In this document: piece after piece, positions 8,435 through 16,244 of the stretch
Layout: each line of letters opens with the position of its first letter
Numbering within the stretch: the stretch's first letter is position 1
Assembly: GCA_035655435.1 (NCBI GenBank)
Contig: DASRUN010000073.1
Location: 1 to 40,638 of the forward strand
Origin: UBA493 sp035655435
Lineage (GTDB): Archaea; Iainarchaeota; Iainarchaeia; Iainarchaeales; Iainarchaeaceae
Length of the DNA stretch: 40,638 bases
Direction: 5' to 3'
Notes under the pieces: model-generated
Database searches by the model: none
Told to the model about the DNA's origin: nothing
The model's input: the letters and a program-made list of their open reading frames with translations, nothing else
Position numbers and translations under genes: made by a program

Positions 8435-8886
8435 TAGAAAAAGCCGGGAAAAAAGATGCTGAGGAAATAAACAAAATTATTTCAAAAGAATTCTCCTACA
8501 AAAATTTTACCCCTCAAACTTTACACCAAAGACTTGAAATGCCGGGAGTAATAATACTCAAAAAAATGTTCAGAAAAAAAATAGCAGGATTCATTGATTT
8601 TGAGGTTAAGGAAAACACCGGATTCATAAACGCGGTTTCAGTAAAAACAGTTTTCAGGAAAAAAGGTTTCGGAAAAGAACTCATAACTTTCGCATTAGAC
8701 GTGCTGAAGCAGAACAATGTGATGCAGGCAAAGCTCCTCGTGAAACAGGACAATAATGCCGCAAAAAAACTCTATAACTCGGCGGGTTTTTTGTTCCAAA
8801 AATACCATGAAAAGAAAATAGACAATTCGCTTGTTGAAGTATGGGAAAAAAACTTATTCGAAGATGAAATGGAATATTTGAATTAA
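8431..8886 (+). CDS. GNAT-family N-acetyltransferase (RimI-like)
   Basis: 151 residues. The GNAT acetyl-CoA binding region is seen as INAVSVKTVFRKKGFGKELI, where the V.. .RKKGFGKEL part is motif A (usual R/Q-x-x-G-x-G/A), followed by KLLVKQDNNAAKKLYNSAGF, the typical motif B with the N..A..LY..AGF signature. Members acetylate protein N-termini, amino acids or small molecules; the substrate here is unknown. The ATG at 8431 overlaps the TGA of the PIN-like gene. The gene is convergent with proS and the two stop codons share the TTAA at 8883-8886. Confidence 0.85.
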   Translation: MIEKAGKKDAEEINKIISKEFSYKNFTPQTLHQRLEMPGVIILKKMFRKKIAGFIDFEVKENTGFINAVSVKTVFRKKGFGKELITFALDVLKQNNVMQAKLLVKQDNNAAKKLYNSAGFLFQKYHEKKIDNSLVEVWEKNLFEDEMEYLN

Positions 8887-10313
8887 TATGCTTTTGCAAA
8901 CAAAACCCTTTTCTTCGCGGGCTTTCCCGTAAAAATGCACTTTGCATTTTTTTCCTTCTCATCAAACGGAATGCATCTGGATGTTGCACCGGTTTCATCC
9001 TTGATTTTCTTTTCCTCCTCAGCATCTTCGCAAAAATAAGCATACACAAATTTTCTATCCTTGATCAGCTTTTTGAATTCCGCATAATTCTTTGCCTCAA
9101 CAATGTTCGAATCCAAAAACTTTTTTGCCTTTGCAAACATATCACTTTGCATTTCCTCGAGAATTTCCGGAATTCTTTTCTTCAAATCTTTTTCGGGAAC
9201 AAATTCTTTTTTCCCGGAATCGCGCCTAACCACAACAACCTGCTTTTTTTCAATGTCCTTTGGACCGATTTCAATTCTCAAAGGAATTCCTTTTAACTCC
9301 CAATCGCTGTACTTCCAGCCCACACTATAATTGTCTCTTGTGTCCACGAAAACACCCAATGATTTCAATTCTTTCCCTAGTTTTTCGGCTTTCTCCATTA
9401 CAACTTCTCTTGATTTATCAAAAATAATCGGAATAATAACCGCTTTATTTTTTGCAATCCTTGGAGGAAAAACCAATCCTTTATCATCTCCATGAACCAT
9501 TATAATAGCGCCAATCAACCTTGTTGAAAAGCCCCAGCTCGTTTGCCAGGGCAATTGTTCTTTTCTATTTTCATCCAAAAATTTCAAACCAAAACTCTTT
9601 GCAAAACCCTGCCCCAAATTGTGCGAGGTTCCCATTTGCAAGGCTTTTCCATCAGGCATCAAAGCTTCAATAGTGGTTGTGTAAAGCGCTCCGGCAAATT
9701 TCTCTGCATCTGTTTTTTTTCCCGCAATAACAGGAATTGCAAGCAATTCCTCGACCATTTTTTTATACTCATCCAAAATCAATCTGACTTCTTTGTCTGT
9801 TTGTTCTTTTGTAGCGTAAACACAATGGCCTTCCTGCCACAAGAATTCTCGAGTTCGCAAAAACAATTTTGTTTGCTTTACTTCCCATCTCAACACATTG
9901 CACCATTGATTTATTCTGAGCGGGAGATCTCTCCAAGAGCGAATCCACTTTGCATAAGAATCATACATTATTGTTTCGGATGTTGGGCGTATTGCAACTT
10001 TTTCTTCTCCCTCGGCTTTCTCAACCCAAGCAAGTTCGGGGGCAAAACCCTGTGCATGTTCCGCTTCTTTTTTGAAAAAAGATTCAGGAATCAAAAGAGG
10101 AAAATACGCATTCCTGACTCCGTGCGAAAAAATTACTTTGTTGAAATACTCCTGAATTGTTTCCCAAATCGCGTATGCGTTCGGCCTTATAATCATAAAA
10201 CCCTTTATCGGACCGTGATCGGCTAATTCAGCTTTGATAACAACCTGATTGTACCACTCGCTGAAGTCCTCTTCCTTCTTAACAGTTAATCCAAGGGTTT
10301 GTTCTTCGGCCAT
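8883..10313 (-). CDS. proS: prolyl-tRNA synthetase, archaeal/eukaryotic type
   Basis: 476 residues, the usual length for the short archaeal-type ProRS. It charges tRNA-Pro with proline in the cytoplasm. Class II motifs are visible: motif 1 near the N-terminal third, motif 2 with RPTSETIMYDSYAKWIRSW and RWE, and motif 3 with GWKYSDWELKGIPLRIEIG around the start of the anticodon-binding domain. The C-terminal domain ends in the aromatic tail FAKAY common in this type. Two tRNA-Pro genes lie within 3.5 kb to the right. The gene probably has its own promoter in the 106-bp spacer shared with the divergent antiporter gene. Confidence 0.97.
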   Translation of the reverse strand: MAEEQTLGLTVKKEEDFSEWYNQVVIKAELADHGPIKGFMIIRPNAYAIWETIQEYFNKVIFSHGVRNAYFPLLIPESFFKKEAEHAQGFAPELAWVEKAEGEEKVAIRPTSETIMYDSYAKWIRSWRDLPLRINQWCNVLRWEVKQTKLFLRTREFLWQEGHCVYATKEQTDKEVRLILDEYKKMVEELLAIPVIAGKKTDAEKFAGALYTTTIEALMPDGKALQMGTSHNLGQGFAKSFGLKFLDENRKEQLPWQTSWGFSTRLIGAIIMVHGDDKGLVFPPRIAKNKAVIIPIIFDKSREVVMEKAEKLGKELKSLGVFVDTRDNYSVGWKYSDWELKGIPLRIEIGPKDIEKKQVVVVRRDSGKKEFVPEKDLKKRIPEILEEMQSDMFAKAKKFLDSNIVEAKNYAEFKKLIKDRKFVYAYFCEDAEEEKKIKDETGATSRCIPFDEKEKNAKCIFTGKPAKKRVLFAKAY

Positions 10314-10390
10314 TAAAATCGTAAAAGAAAATACTCCAAGAGAAATTAAAAAGGATTGGGATGCGAAAAAACACCCAAATTAAACAACCT

Positions 10391-10400
10391 TTAAATACGA
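10391..10400 (+). promoter_or_regulatory. TATA box of antiporter gene
   Basis: TTAAATACGA preceded by CCT gives a good archaeal TATA element centred about 25 nt before the ATG at 10420. This spacing puts transcription start at or next to the start codon, so the mRNA is probably leaderless. Confidence 0.6.
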
Positions 10401-10419
10401 ATTAAATCATATTATTCCA

Positions 10420-11679
10420 ATGGCAATAGGAATTGAAACCGTGTTCCTCATCCTTGGGGGGCTAATATTCATAGGATACTTCGGAGAACATCTCTCGCGA
10501 AGGCTCACTATTCCGGTTGCATTCCTGCTCCTTCTCATAGGATTTGGATTAAGGTTTTCCGGAATTGTTGATGCACAAGATTTTTTGGGAATACAAGGAA
10601 TTTTTGGAACCCTTGCATTAATAGTTTTGCTCTTCGACGGAGGATTGTCACTCAATTTGTATGATGCTGTATTCAAAAGCGGAAGATCTCTTTTCGCCGG
10701 ATTTTTTACAACAGTACTCGCAACAATAATAACTGCGGGATTCTTCCTCATGATAGGACTTGACCCGATTATAGGGGCGATAATCGGTGCAATTGTTGGC
10801 GGAATCGATACAGGAATAACTCTCTCACTAATGCACAGCATGACCTTTCCCGAAAAAGTGAAAAACTTTCTCACAATAGAATCATCCTCAAACGATGTAA
10901 TCTCAATAATACTTGCAATTGTTCTCACACAAGCGCTCATCCTTGGAGCAATTAACCCCGCATTCATTGCACAGGAAATTGTAGGAAAATTCGCAATAGG
11001 AATATTCATCGGAATTTTAGTGGGGGTTGCCTCAATACTCACGCTTGCAAAAATCGAACAAGGTTACAATTACATGATCACACTTGCAATCGTGCTTCTT
11101 CTTTACTCCACAACAGAATTTTTGAATGGCAGCGGAGCAATAGCTGTTCTTGTTTTCGGAATTGTCCTCGGAAACGAAACATCAATAAGGAGAGCAATCC
11201 ACTCAAAGGAAGTGGAAAGTTATCCAATGATAAAAGAATTCCAATCGGAAGTATCATTTTTCATCAGAACATTCTTCTTCGTATTTTTAGGAATAGTTGT
11301 AACAATCGGAAACACAAACTCATTGATTATATCAGCCATCCTAATGATAATTCTCTATCTCATAAGATACATTGTCATACACATTGCAACAGTCAACAGC
11401 GAAATGGAAATTCACAAAAAAATGCTTGTAGCAATAAACCCAAGAGGACTTGCCACAGCGGTTCTTGCAACCTATCCGTTAATTGTAGTACAAAATGAAA
11501 TTGCCGCAAACCCCGATTTTCCTGCAGCAGAAATAATTGCTAAGCTCGGAATACTTCCGGAAGTTGCATTTTACTTAATAATTCTCAGCGTAATATTCAC
11601 CACAATTTTATTGCCAATCTCCAAAGGAATGGAAAAAAACAACAAAGAAGAAGAACAAGTGAAAGAAATGCGGATTTGA
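10420..11679 (+). CDS. Na+/H+ antiporter, CPA family (NhaP/KefB-like)
   Basis: 419 residues with about 12 hydrophobic segments and no cytoplasmic regulatory domain. The family landmarks are visible: FDGGLSLN in TM3-4, the conserved aspartate in GGIDTGITLSL, and ESSSNDVISIIL, which supplies the Asn-Asp pair of electroneutral CPA1-type exchangers. The TM10-11 region contains the conserved arginine in NPRGLATAVLA. The protein exchanges Na+ or K+ for H+ across the cytoplasmic membrane. The short charged C-terminus is usual for NhaP2-like forms. Ion specificity cannot be decided. Confidence 0.9.
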   Translation: MAIGIETVFLILGGLIFIGYFGEHLSRRLTIPVAFLLLLIGFGLRFSGIVDAQDFLGIQGIFGTLALIVLLFDGGLSLNLYDAVFKSGRSLFAGFFTTVLATIITAGFFLMIGLDPIIGAIIGAIVGGIDTGITLSLMHSMTFPEKVKNFLTIESSSNDVISIILAIVLTQALILGAINPAFIAQEIVGKFAIGIFIGILVGVASILTLAKIEQGYNYMITLAIVLLLYSTTEFLNGSGAIAVLVFGIVLGNETSIRRAIHSKEVESYPMIKEFQSEVSFFIRTFFFVFLGIVVTIGNTNSLIISAILMIILYLIRYIVIHIATVNSEMEIHKKMLVAINPRGLATAVLATYPLIVVQNEIAANPDFPAAEIIAKLGILPEVAFYLIILSVIFTTILLPISKGMEKNNKEEEQVKEMRI

Positions 11680-11694
11680 AAATTCAAATCAGAA

Positions 11695-11768
11695 TGGGGC
11701 CAGGGAGATTCGAACTCCCGTCGCAAGACCCCCAGCCTTGAATGATAACCAGGCTACACTATGGCCCC
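11695..11768 (-). tRNA. tRNA-Pro (anticodon GGG)
   Basis: On the minus strand the acceptor arms GGGGCCA and TGGCCCC pair over 7 bp. The D arm is GTGT..TCAT. The anticodon stem CAAGG/TCTTG encloses the loop CTGGGGG, which gives anticodon GGG. The T arm GGGAG-TTCGAAT-CTCCC is perfect. The discriminator is A and CCA is not encoded. There is no intron. No convincing TATA box lies 25-30 nt upstream; the upstream side is the GC-rich hairpin segment at 11775-11852. Confidence 0.96.
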
Positions 11769-11769
11769 T

Positions 11770-11866
11770 TATTCCACTTGGTGCACGAAGTGCCAAGTGC
11801 ATTCCAAAAGAATGCGCTGTCGTACCCAACCGCCGAAACGGTTGGGATGCACTACGCCCCCGTGTG
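11770..11866 (-). other. GC-rich multi-hairpin segment upstream of tRNA-Pro(GGG), possible ncRNA or leader
   Basis: Three inverted repeats are packed in less than 100 nt: 11775-11781 with 11793-11799 (CACTTGG/CCAAGTG), 11799-11804 with 11810-11815 (GCATTC/GAATGC), and 11825-11832 with 11839-11846 (CCCAACCG/CGGTTGGG). A further pairing, GTGCAT 11797-11802 with ATGCAC 11847-11852, overlaps the first two stems and so excludes them. The segment is much richer in GC than its surroundings. On the minus strand TTATAAA at 11888-11894 is placed to start a transcript near 11861-11866 that would run through the hairpins into the tRNA. Strand and function are inferred. Confidence 0.5.
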
Positions 11867-11935
11867 AAAAAAATTGGTTTGAAAACGTTTATAATTTGAG
11901 GTTTGTACCGGCACCGAGGTTTGGAAAAGCTTATT

Positions 11936-11959
11936 AATAGTTAGATCAATATAACTATT
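11936..11959. promoter_or_regulatory. palindromic operator of vapBC
   Basis: A perfect 8-bp inverted repeat (AATAGTTA at 11936-11943, TAACTATT at 11952-11959, 8-nt spacer) lies directly between the TATA-like CTTATTAATAG (11930-11940) and the ATG at 11961. This is the expected position for autorepression by the AbrB-type antitoxin. Confidence 0.6.
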
Positions 11960-11960
11960 T

Positions 11961-12185
11961 ATGCTTCAGGTTGAAGGGAAACTCAGGAAATGGGGGAAAT
12001 CGTTCGGGTTGGCAATTTCAAAGAGAAAGGCCGAGGAAGAGAAGCTCCGCGAAGGAGAGAACGTGAAGGCACTTATTATGAAGGATCGTAACATTCTTAG
12101 GGAAACGTTCGGGACACTAAAATTCAAGAAAAGTACCCGCAAAATGATGAAAGAAATAGATGCGGAATTGGATTCGGAGTTTTGA
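11961..12185 (+). CDS. vapB: AbrB/SpoVT-type antitoxin (VapB-like)
   Basis: 74 residues. The N-terminal half, GKLRKWGKSFGLAISK, has the swapped-hairpin AbrB DNA-binding pattern, and the acidic C-terminal tail (DAELDSEF) is where such antitoxins wrap their toxin. It lies 6 nt before a PIN-domain toxin gene and downstream of a palindromic operator, so it should both repress the module and neutralise the nuclease. The ATG at 11961 lies about 25 nt from the TATA element, consistent with a leaderless start. Confidence 0.82.
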   Translation: MLQVEGKLRKWGKSFGLAISKRKAEEEKLREGENVKALIMKDRNILRETFGTLKFKKSTRKMMKEIDAELDSEF

Positions 12186-12191
12186 TCGCAA

Positions 12192-12557
12192 ATGCAGGCT
12201 TTTGTTTTTGACACTTACGCAATATTTGAAATAATTTCCGGAAACCCCGATTACGAAAAATATATACAACACCCGATAATCGTTAATCCGTTTATAGTTT
12301 CAGAACTTTGTTACAATCTCTTAAAAACCAAAGAACAAAAAACAGCCAACGAGTATACAGATAAATATGCTAAGTATTCAGAAACAATCGGCAAGGAAAT
12401 CATCAAAGAAGCAATGAACTTTCGTTACAAAAACAGGGAAAAAAAATTGTCAATGACAGACTGCATTAGCTATTTCCAAGCCAAAGCCCTAGGAATAAAA
12501 TTCCTTACCGGAGACAAGGAATTCGAAAACATGCCAAACGTCGAGTTTGTGAAATAA
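12192..12557 (+). CDS. vapC: PIN-domain ribonuclease toxin (VapC-like)
   Basis: 121 residues, normal for VapC. The catalytic acids are in FVFDTYAIFEI (first Asp), FIVSELCYNL (Glu), MTDCISYFQAKALG (Asp) and FLTGDKEFENM (last Asp), the standard PIN order. VapC toxins cut tRNA or rRNA when freed from VapB. The gene is 6 nt downstream of its AbrB-type antitoxin. Its RNA target is unknown. Confidence 0.85.
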   Translation: MQAFVFDTYAIFEIISGNPDYEKYIQHPIIVNPFIVSELCYNLLKTKEQKTANEYTDKYAKYSETIGKEIIKEAMNFRYKNREKKLSMTDCISYFQAKALGIKFLTGDKEFENMPNVEFVK

Positions 12558-12566
12558 AACAAGGAA

Positions 12567-12959
12567 TTATTTCTCCAAATATTTCGTCATCTTATCCCAA
12601 TAATGCTCAAACCAACCTTTATCAATATCATCCAGAAATTTGCTTGGAACGTTTTCCTGGGTAAAAATTAATTTTGTTCCTTCTGGAGATTTTTTTAATT
12701 CAAAAGTAACAAGAGAATAATGTCCCCTTGGCCAATCGGAAGCGCGCCATTTTTGGACAATTTTTTTGCCCGGAATAAGTTCTAAGTTTTTTCCATCAAT
12801 ATAACCATCGTAAGCAAAAAATTTCCCCCCAACCTTTGGAGAAATATTACAATCTGAATCCGTGAATTGCGAATGCTTTTCCGAATTCATCAAAAGTTCA
12901 AAAATTTGTTCAGGGGTTGCATTGAATGCAACCACCTGCTTGATTGAGTTATAATTCAA
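12567..12959 (-). CDS. SRPBCC / AHSA1-family protein
   Basis: 130 residues with the START-like fold pattern of the Activator of Hsp90 ATPase homologue 1 family: VVAFNATPEQIFELLMNSEKHSQF at the N-terminus, KVGGKFFAYDGYIDG, KKIVQKWRASDWPRGHYSLV, and the C-terminal helix WFEHYWDKMTKYL. Such proteins bind hydrophobic ligands; the ligand here is unknown. The start appears to be TTG at 12957-12959. It follows the DUF1761 gene by 16 nt on the same strand, and the two are probably one transcription unit. Confidence 0.82.
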   Translation of the reverse strand: MNYNSIKQVVAFNATPEQIFELLMNSEKHSQFTDSDCNISPKVGGKFFAYDGYIDGKNLELIPGKKIVQKWRASDWPRGHYSLVTFELKKSPEGTKLIFTQENVPSKFLDDIDKGWFEHYWDKMTKYLEK

Positions 12960-12975
12960 TTAAATCAACCCGAAT

Positions 12976-13389
12976 TTACGTTGAAAATACTAGCAACACA
13001 GTTGCCATTACCAAAAGGCTAACCAATTGGTGTGCTGCATTGAGAACGAACAATGAAACCGATTTCCCTTCCCAAAGAACGGAACCGATTGTTATTGTCG
13101 CCTGGAAACCCAACCATACAAAGAATGCTACCATTAAGGCTCCATCCAATGTTACTACATAGGCAGCCTGCATAAATGCAGCTAGTATCCACGCGGTTAT
13201 GATTGCGGCAACCAATCCGGCTAACGCCATCATTGGCATTTTTTTCTTGTTATCCATAGTTGATTCCTTCATACCCATGAGCGACAACCATTTCTTGCCG
13301 AACAAAGGCCCATACCATATGAAACCTATTACCATAGCCGCAACTCCTGCAGCTATAACACTTACAATATTTACACTCAAATTAATCAT
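12976..13389 (-). CDS. DUF1761-type membrane protein
   Basis: 137 residues with four hydrophobic segments. The first, IAAGVAAMVIGFIWYGPLFGKKWL, carries the GFxWYGPLFGKxW signature of DUF1761. A strong Shine-Dalgarno sequence (GAGGTGG, 13397-13403) sits 7 nt before the ATG, in contrast with the many leaderless genes nearby. It is the first gene of a unit with the SRPBCC protein, a pairing also common in bacteria. The function of the family is unknown. Confidence 0.8.
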   Translation of the reverse strand: MINLSVNIVSVIAAGVAAMVIGFIWYGPLFGKKWLSLMGMKESTMDNKKKMPMMALAGLVAAIITAWILAAFMQAAYVVTLDGALMVAFFVWLGFQATITIGSVLWEGKSVSLFVLNAAHQLVSLLVMATVLLVFST

Positions 13390-13479
13390 TGATTTTCCAC
13401 CTCACTTAAAACCATTAAAAATGGCTTCAGAATATTGACTAAAAAAGGATTAAATAGCCGATACACGGGCTTCTTTTAA

Positions 13480-13487
13480 TTTATAAG
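13480..13487 (+). promoter_or_regulatory. TATA box of tRNA-Pro(UGG)
   Basis: TTTATAAG ends 27 nt before the first base of the mature tRNA at 13514, a standard archaeal tRNA promoter spacing. Confidence 0.65.
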
Positions 13488-13513
13488 ATTTGCTGTACAG
13501 AATTTAGTCTTAT

Positions 13514-13634
13514 GGGGTTGTGGTGTAGCCTGGTTAGCATTTAAGCTTTGGGAATTCTTTGCCGGCAAGACGTGCTTTTGCAAGGCAATGATTCAAACGA
13601 GCTTACGACGGGAGTTCAAATCTCTCCAGCCCCA
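13514..13634 (+). tRNA. tRNA-Pro (anticodon UGG) with 47-nt intron
   Basis: Acceptor GGGGTTG (13514-13520) pairs with CAGCCCC (13627-13633), with discriminator A13634 and no CCA. The D stem is GTGT/GCAT, the anticodon stem TAAGC/GCTTA, and the T arm GGGAG-TTCAAAT-CTCTC. The intron spans 13553-13599 at the canonical 37/38 position. The bulge-helix-bulge is textbook: a 4-bp central helix TTTG (13547-13550) with CAAA (13594-13597), and 3-nt bulges GGA (13551-13553) and CGA (13598-13600), each cut after its second base. The intron itself forms a hairpin (TTGCC/GGCAA). The mature tRNA is 74 nt. Confidence 0.95.
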
Positions 13635-13639
13635 TATTA

Positions 13640-14002
13640 TTATTTTTCAAAGAATTTTTTATAGATTTTAACTTCATTAGGAGTTGCTTTACGTTTACCA
13701 TTTGCATCCTCGGCCCAATAATAAAAATCTGTTTCAGTGGCTGTCGGATGACGAAGATTGCTTCCAAAAGCGTGACCCAATTTCCAAAGAGTTAACCCTG
13801 ACTCACTAATAATCACATTTGTCGGCAACTGACCGTTACCCCACTTTCTATACCACCTTACATTTCCAATTTTTTTTGATACACGAGATACATTAGCTAC
13901 ATTCCCGTCAATTAAGACTTTCATAAAATCATATTTAGGCTTAGGCCTGGGTTTGGCCGTTTTACGAATTGAATCAATACGCTTTTTATAGACTCTAACC
14001 AT
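13640..14002 (-). CDS. small basic protein of unknown function
   Basis: 120 residues from the ATG at 14000-14002. I prefer this to the TTG 18 nt upstream because a TATA element (AATATATT region, 14023-14031) lies about 25 nt before the ATG. The N-terminus is very basic (KPRPKPKYDF), the middle is rich in aromatic residues (VRWYRKWGNGQ), and the C-terminus has FYYWAEDANGKRKATPNEVK. There is no membrane segment or recognised domain. It starts 5 nt after the tRNA-Pro gene on the opposite strand. RNA or DNA binding is possible from charge only. Confidence 0.55.
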   Translation of the reverse strand: MVRVYKKRIDSIRKTAKPRPKPKYDFMKVLIDGNVANVSRVSKKIGNVRWYRKWGNGQLPTNVIISESGLTLWKLGHAFGSNLRHPTATETDFYYWAEDANGKRKATPNEVKIYKKFFEK

Positions 14003-14105
14003 ACAAAAATTATTCCACAAGCCAATATATTAACATTCTGAATTTTCATACAGGGGCAGTAGGATAGTCGAATTATTATAAACGGTTTTGCACACTAATT
14101 CTAAC

Positions 14106-15950
14106 ATGGATTTCTCCGAAATAGCCGATTACTTTGAAAAAATAGAGAATGTTTCCTCGCGCCTTGAAATGACAGGAATTCTCTCGGAATTATTGGAAAA
14201 AGCAAACGTGAAAGAAATAAGAAAAATAATTTATCTCTCACAAGGAATTCTTGGACCGAACCAAACAAGCCTCGAAGCAGGATTGGGAGAAGGGCTCATC
14301 GAACAAGGGATAGCGAAAGCCGCGGGCTATTCAAAAGAAGAAGTGAAAAAACTTAACAGAGAAATAGGGGATTTAGGATTGGTCGCGGAAAAACTTAATG
14401 CGAAAAAAAAACAGCAATCGCTTTTCTCGGAAAAACTTTCACTCGAAAAAGTGTTCGGCAATTTCATGAAAATCTCCGAACTCGAGGGAAAAGGATCACA
14501 GGATTCAAAATTAGGAACATTTGCGGAGCTCCTAAATAGTGCATCAAAAACCGAAGCAAAATACATTGCAAGATTCCCACTTGGAAATTTAAGGTTGGGA
14601 ATAGGCGACCCAACTATTATGGATGCACTTGCAATGAATCATCTTTCCGAATTTTTGAAAAACAAAAAAATTAAGGAAAAAATAGAATCAGAGTTAAAGG
14701 AAAAAAAAGAGGAAAAAAGAAAAGAAGAATTTGAAAGAAAAACAAAAGCAAGACTGCGCGAAATCATAGAGGAAAAATACAATATACATTCCGATTTGGG
14801 AGAAATAGCCGAAAAACTAAAACAAAAAGGCCTCAAGGGATTGGATGAACTTGAAATAAAACCCGGAATTCCGATCAGACCGACACTCGCGGAAAGGCTT
14901 CCTACCGCAGAACAAATTGTTGAAAAACTCGGCAAATGTATAGTAGAAGCAAAATATGATGGATTTAGGGTTCAGATCCATAAGAACAACGAAAACATAA
15001 CAATTTTTTCAAGACAATCCGAAAACGTTTCGGAAATGTTCCCTGATCTCGTGGAAGCGGTGAAAAAACAGGTTAAAGCAAAAAAAGCAATTTTTGAGGG
15101 AGAAGCCTTGGCATTCAACGAAGAAACACAACAATATTTTCCATTCCAGATTACGATTCAAAGAAAAAGAAAATATGACATAGAAAAAAAAGCGGAAGAA
15201 TTTCCATTGCGCTTGTTTTTATTTGATTTAATGTTTCTCGAGGGAAAAAATTGCATGGAGCTTCCTCTCAAAGAAAGGAGAAAAAAATTAAGAGAAATGA
15301 TCGGAAAAGGAACCGCAATACAATTGACAAATTCCATTGAAACAAGTGATCCGAAAAAAATAGACAAATTCTTTTTGGAAAGCATTGAAAACGGATTAGA
15401 AGGAATAATTGCAAAAGATCCGGAAGCAAAATACATTGCAGGCGCGAGAAAATACGCTTGGATAAAACTCAAAAGAAGCTACAAGGGAGAATTACATGAT
15501 TCGGTTGATGTCACAATAATCGGCTATTACAAAGGCAGGGGAAAAAGAACACAATTCGGTTTAGGGGGATTGTTGACAGCAATTTATGATGAGGAAAGCG
15601 ATTCTTTCAAAAGCATTGCAAAAATAGGAACAGGAATGACGGAAGAAATTCTTGCAGAACTTGAGGAAAAATTGAGCAAAATTTCCACAAAACAAAAACC
15701 CGCAAGAGTTGAATCTGAATTAGAACCTGATGTTTGGGTGCAACCGCAATATGTAATAGAGGTTGTGGCCGATGAAATAACCAAAAGCCCAATGCATACC
15801 GCAGGAAAAAGCAAGGGACAAGGGTTTGCGCTTAGATTTCCGAGAATGATAAAATTTAGGGAAAAAAAGCCAGAGCAAAGCACTTCCGAAGAAGAAATAA
15901 TTTCAATGTACAAAAACCAGGGAACAACGCAGGTTTCCGAAGGAAACTGA
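14106..15950 (+). CDS. lig: ATP-dependent DNA ligase, archaeal type
   Basis: 614 residues from the ATG at 14106. This start places the TATA element at about 14075-14085 some 25 nt upstream, and the protein then begins MDFSEIADYFEKIE as archaeal ligases do. The order is an N-terminal DNA-binding domain (SSRLEMTGIL, GDPTIMDALA near residue 170), the nucleotidyltransferase core with EAKYDGFR (active-site Lys283), motif III (LFLFDLMFLEG), motif IV (EGIIAKDP), motif V (WIKLKRSY) and the C-terminal OB fold (TAIYDEESDSFKSIAKIGTG). It joins nicks in replication and repair. Confidence 0.97.
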   Translation: MDFSEIADYFEKIENVSSRLEMTGILSELLEKANVKEIRKIIYLSQGILGPNQTSLEAGLGEGLIEQGIAKAAGYSKEEVKKLNREIGDLGLVAEKLNAKKKQQSLFSEKLSLEKVFGNFMKISELEGKGSQDSKLGTFAELLNSASKTEAKYIARFPLGNLRLGIGDPTIMDALAMNHLSEFLKNKKIKEKIESELKEKKEEKRKEEFERKTKARLREIIEEKYNIHSDLGEIAEKLKQKGLKGLDELEIKPGIPIRPTLAERLPTAEQIVEKLGKCIVEAKYDGFRVQIHKNNENITIFSRQSENVSEMFPDLVEAVKKQVKAKKAIFEGEALAFNEETQQYFPFQITIQRKRKYDIEKKAEEFPLRLFLFDLMFLEGKNCMELPLKERRKKLREMIGKGTAIQLTNSIETSDPKKIDKFFLESIENGLEGIIAKDPEAKYIAGARKYAWIKLKRSYKGELHDSVDVTIIGYYKGRGKRTQFGLGGLLTAIYDEESDSFKSIAKIGTGMTEEILAELEEKLSKISTKQKPARVESELEPDVWVQPQYVIEVVADEITKSPMHTAGKSKGQGFALRFPRMIKFREKKPEQSTSEEEIISMYKNQGTTQVSEGN

Positions 15951-15983
15951 AATTAATATACTACTTTTGCCCTCAACATAGGA

Positions 15984-16244
15984 ATGAGAAAAGCGTTTTA
16001 TTGGGTTGAAAAGGCAGCATATTTGATAATCGGATTCACGGTTACGCTGCTTGTGCTTGGATTCTTCAAAGTGTGGAGCTTTGAAAAAAACAATTACTTC
16101 CTATTTGTCGGAGATTACGAAAGCGTATTGGTAATAGCAATAGTGGGGTTTGGAGCAACTTTTATCCTTGAAAAACTCTGGAAATGGGAAGTAAGGGAAA
16201 TATTCAATCCGAAATCAATAAACCAAAGAAGGAGGAAGCGCTAA
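15984..16244 (+). CDS. small two-helix membrane protein
   Basis: 86 residues with two hydrophobic segments (about 13-30 and 47-63) and a basic C-terminal tail rich in Arg. The TAA overlaps the ATG of the next gene (TAATG), so the two are coupled, and a strong Shine-Dalgarno sequence for the next gene (GGAGG, 16231-16235) lies inside its 3' end. No family recognised. It may partner the exported Cys-rich protein encoded downstream. Confidence 0.6.
   Translation: MRKAFYWVEKAAYLIIGFTVTLLVLGFFKVWSFEKNNYFLFVGDYESVLVIAIVGFGATFILEKLWKWEVREIFNPKSINQRRRKR

Noticed and set aside
9543..10226. Long open frame antisense to proS (227 codons)
   Set aside because: It lies wholly inside a clearly coding synthetase gene and its translation is rich in Phe, Cys and Ser, typical of an antisense shadow in AT-rich DNA.
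10407..11042. Open frame of 211 codons antisense to the antiporter
   Set aside because: The composition (runs of Ile, Ser, Pro) mirrors the hydrophobic codons of the opposite strand; no start signal or family resemblance.
11825..11866. Second tRNA fused upstream of tRNA-Pro(GGG)
   Set aside because: The minus-strand segment starts GGGGGCG-TA-GTGC, which looks tRNA-like, but no matching 3' acceptor strand or T loop exists.
14088..14105. Six-codon N-terminal extension of DNA ligase from an upstream non-ATG codon
   Set aside because: The ATG at 14106 gives the family N-terminus and the right TATA spacing.
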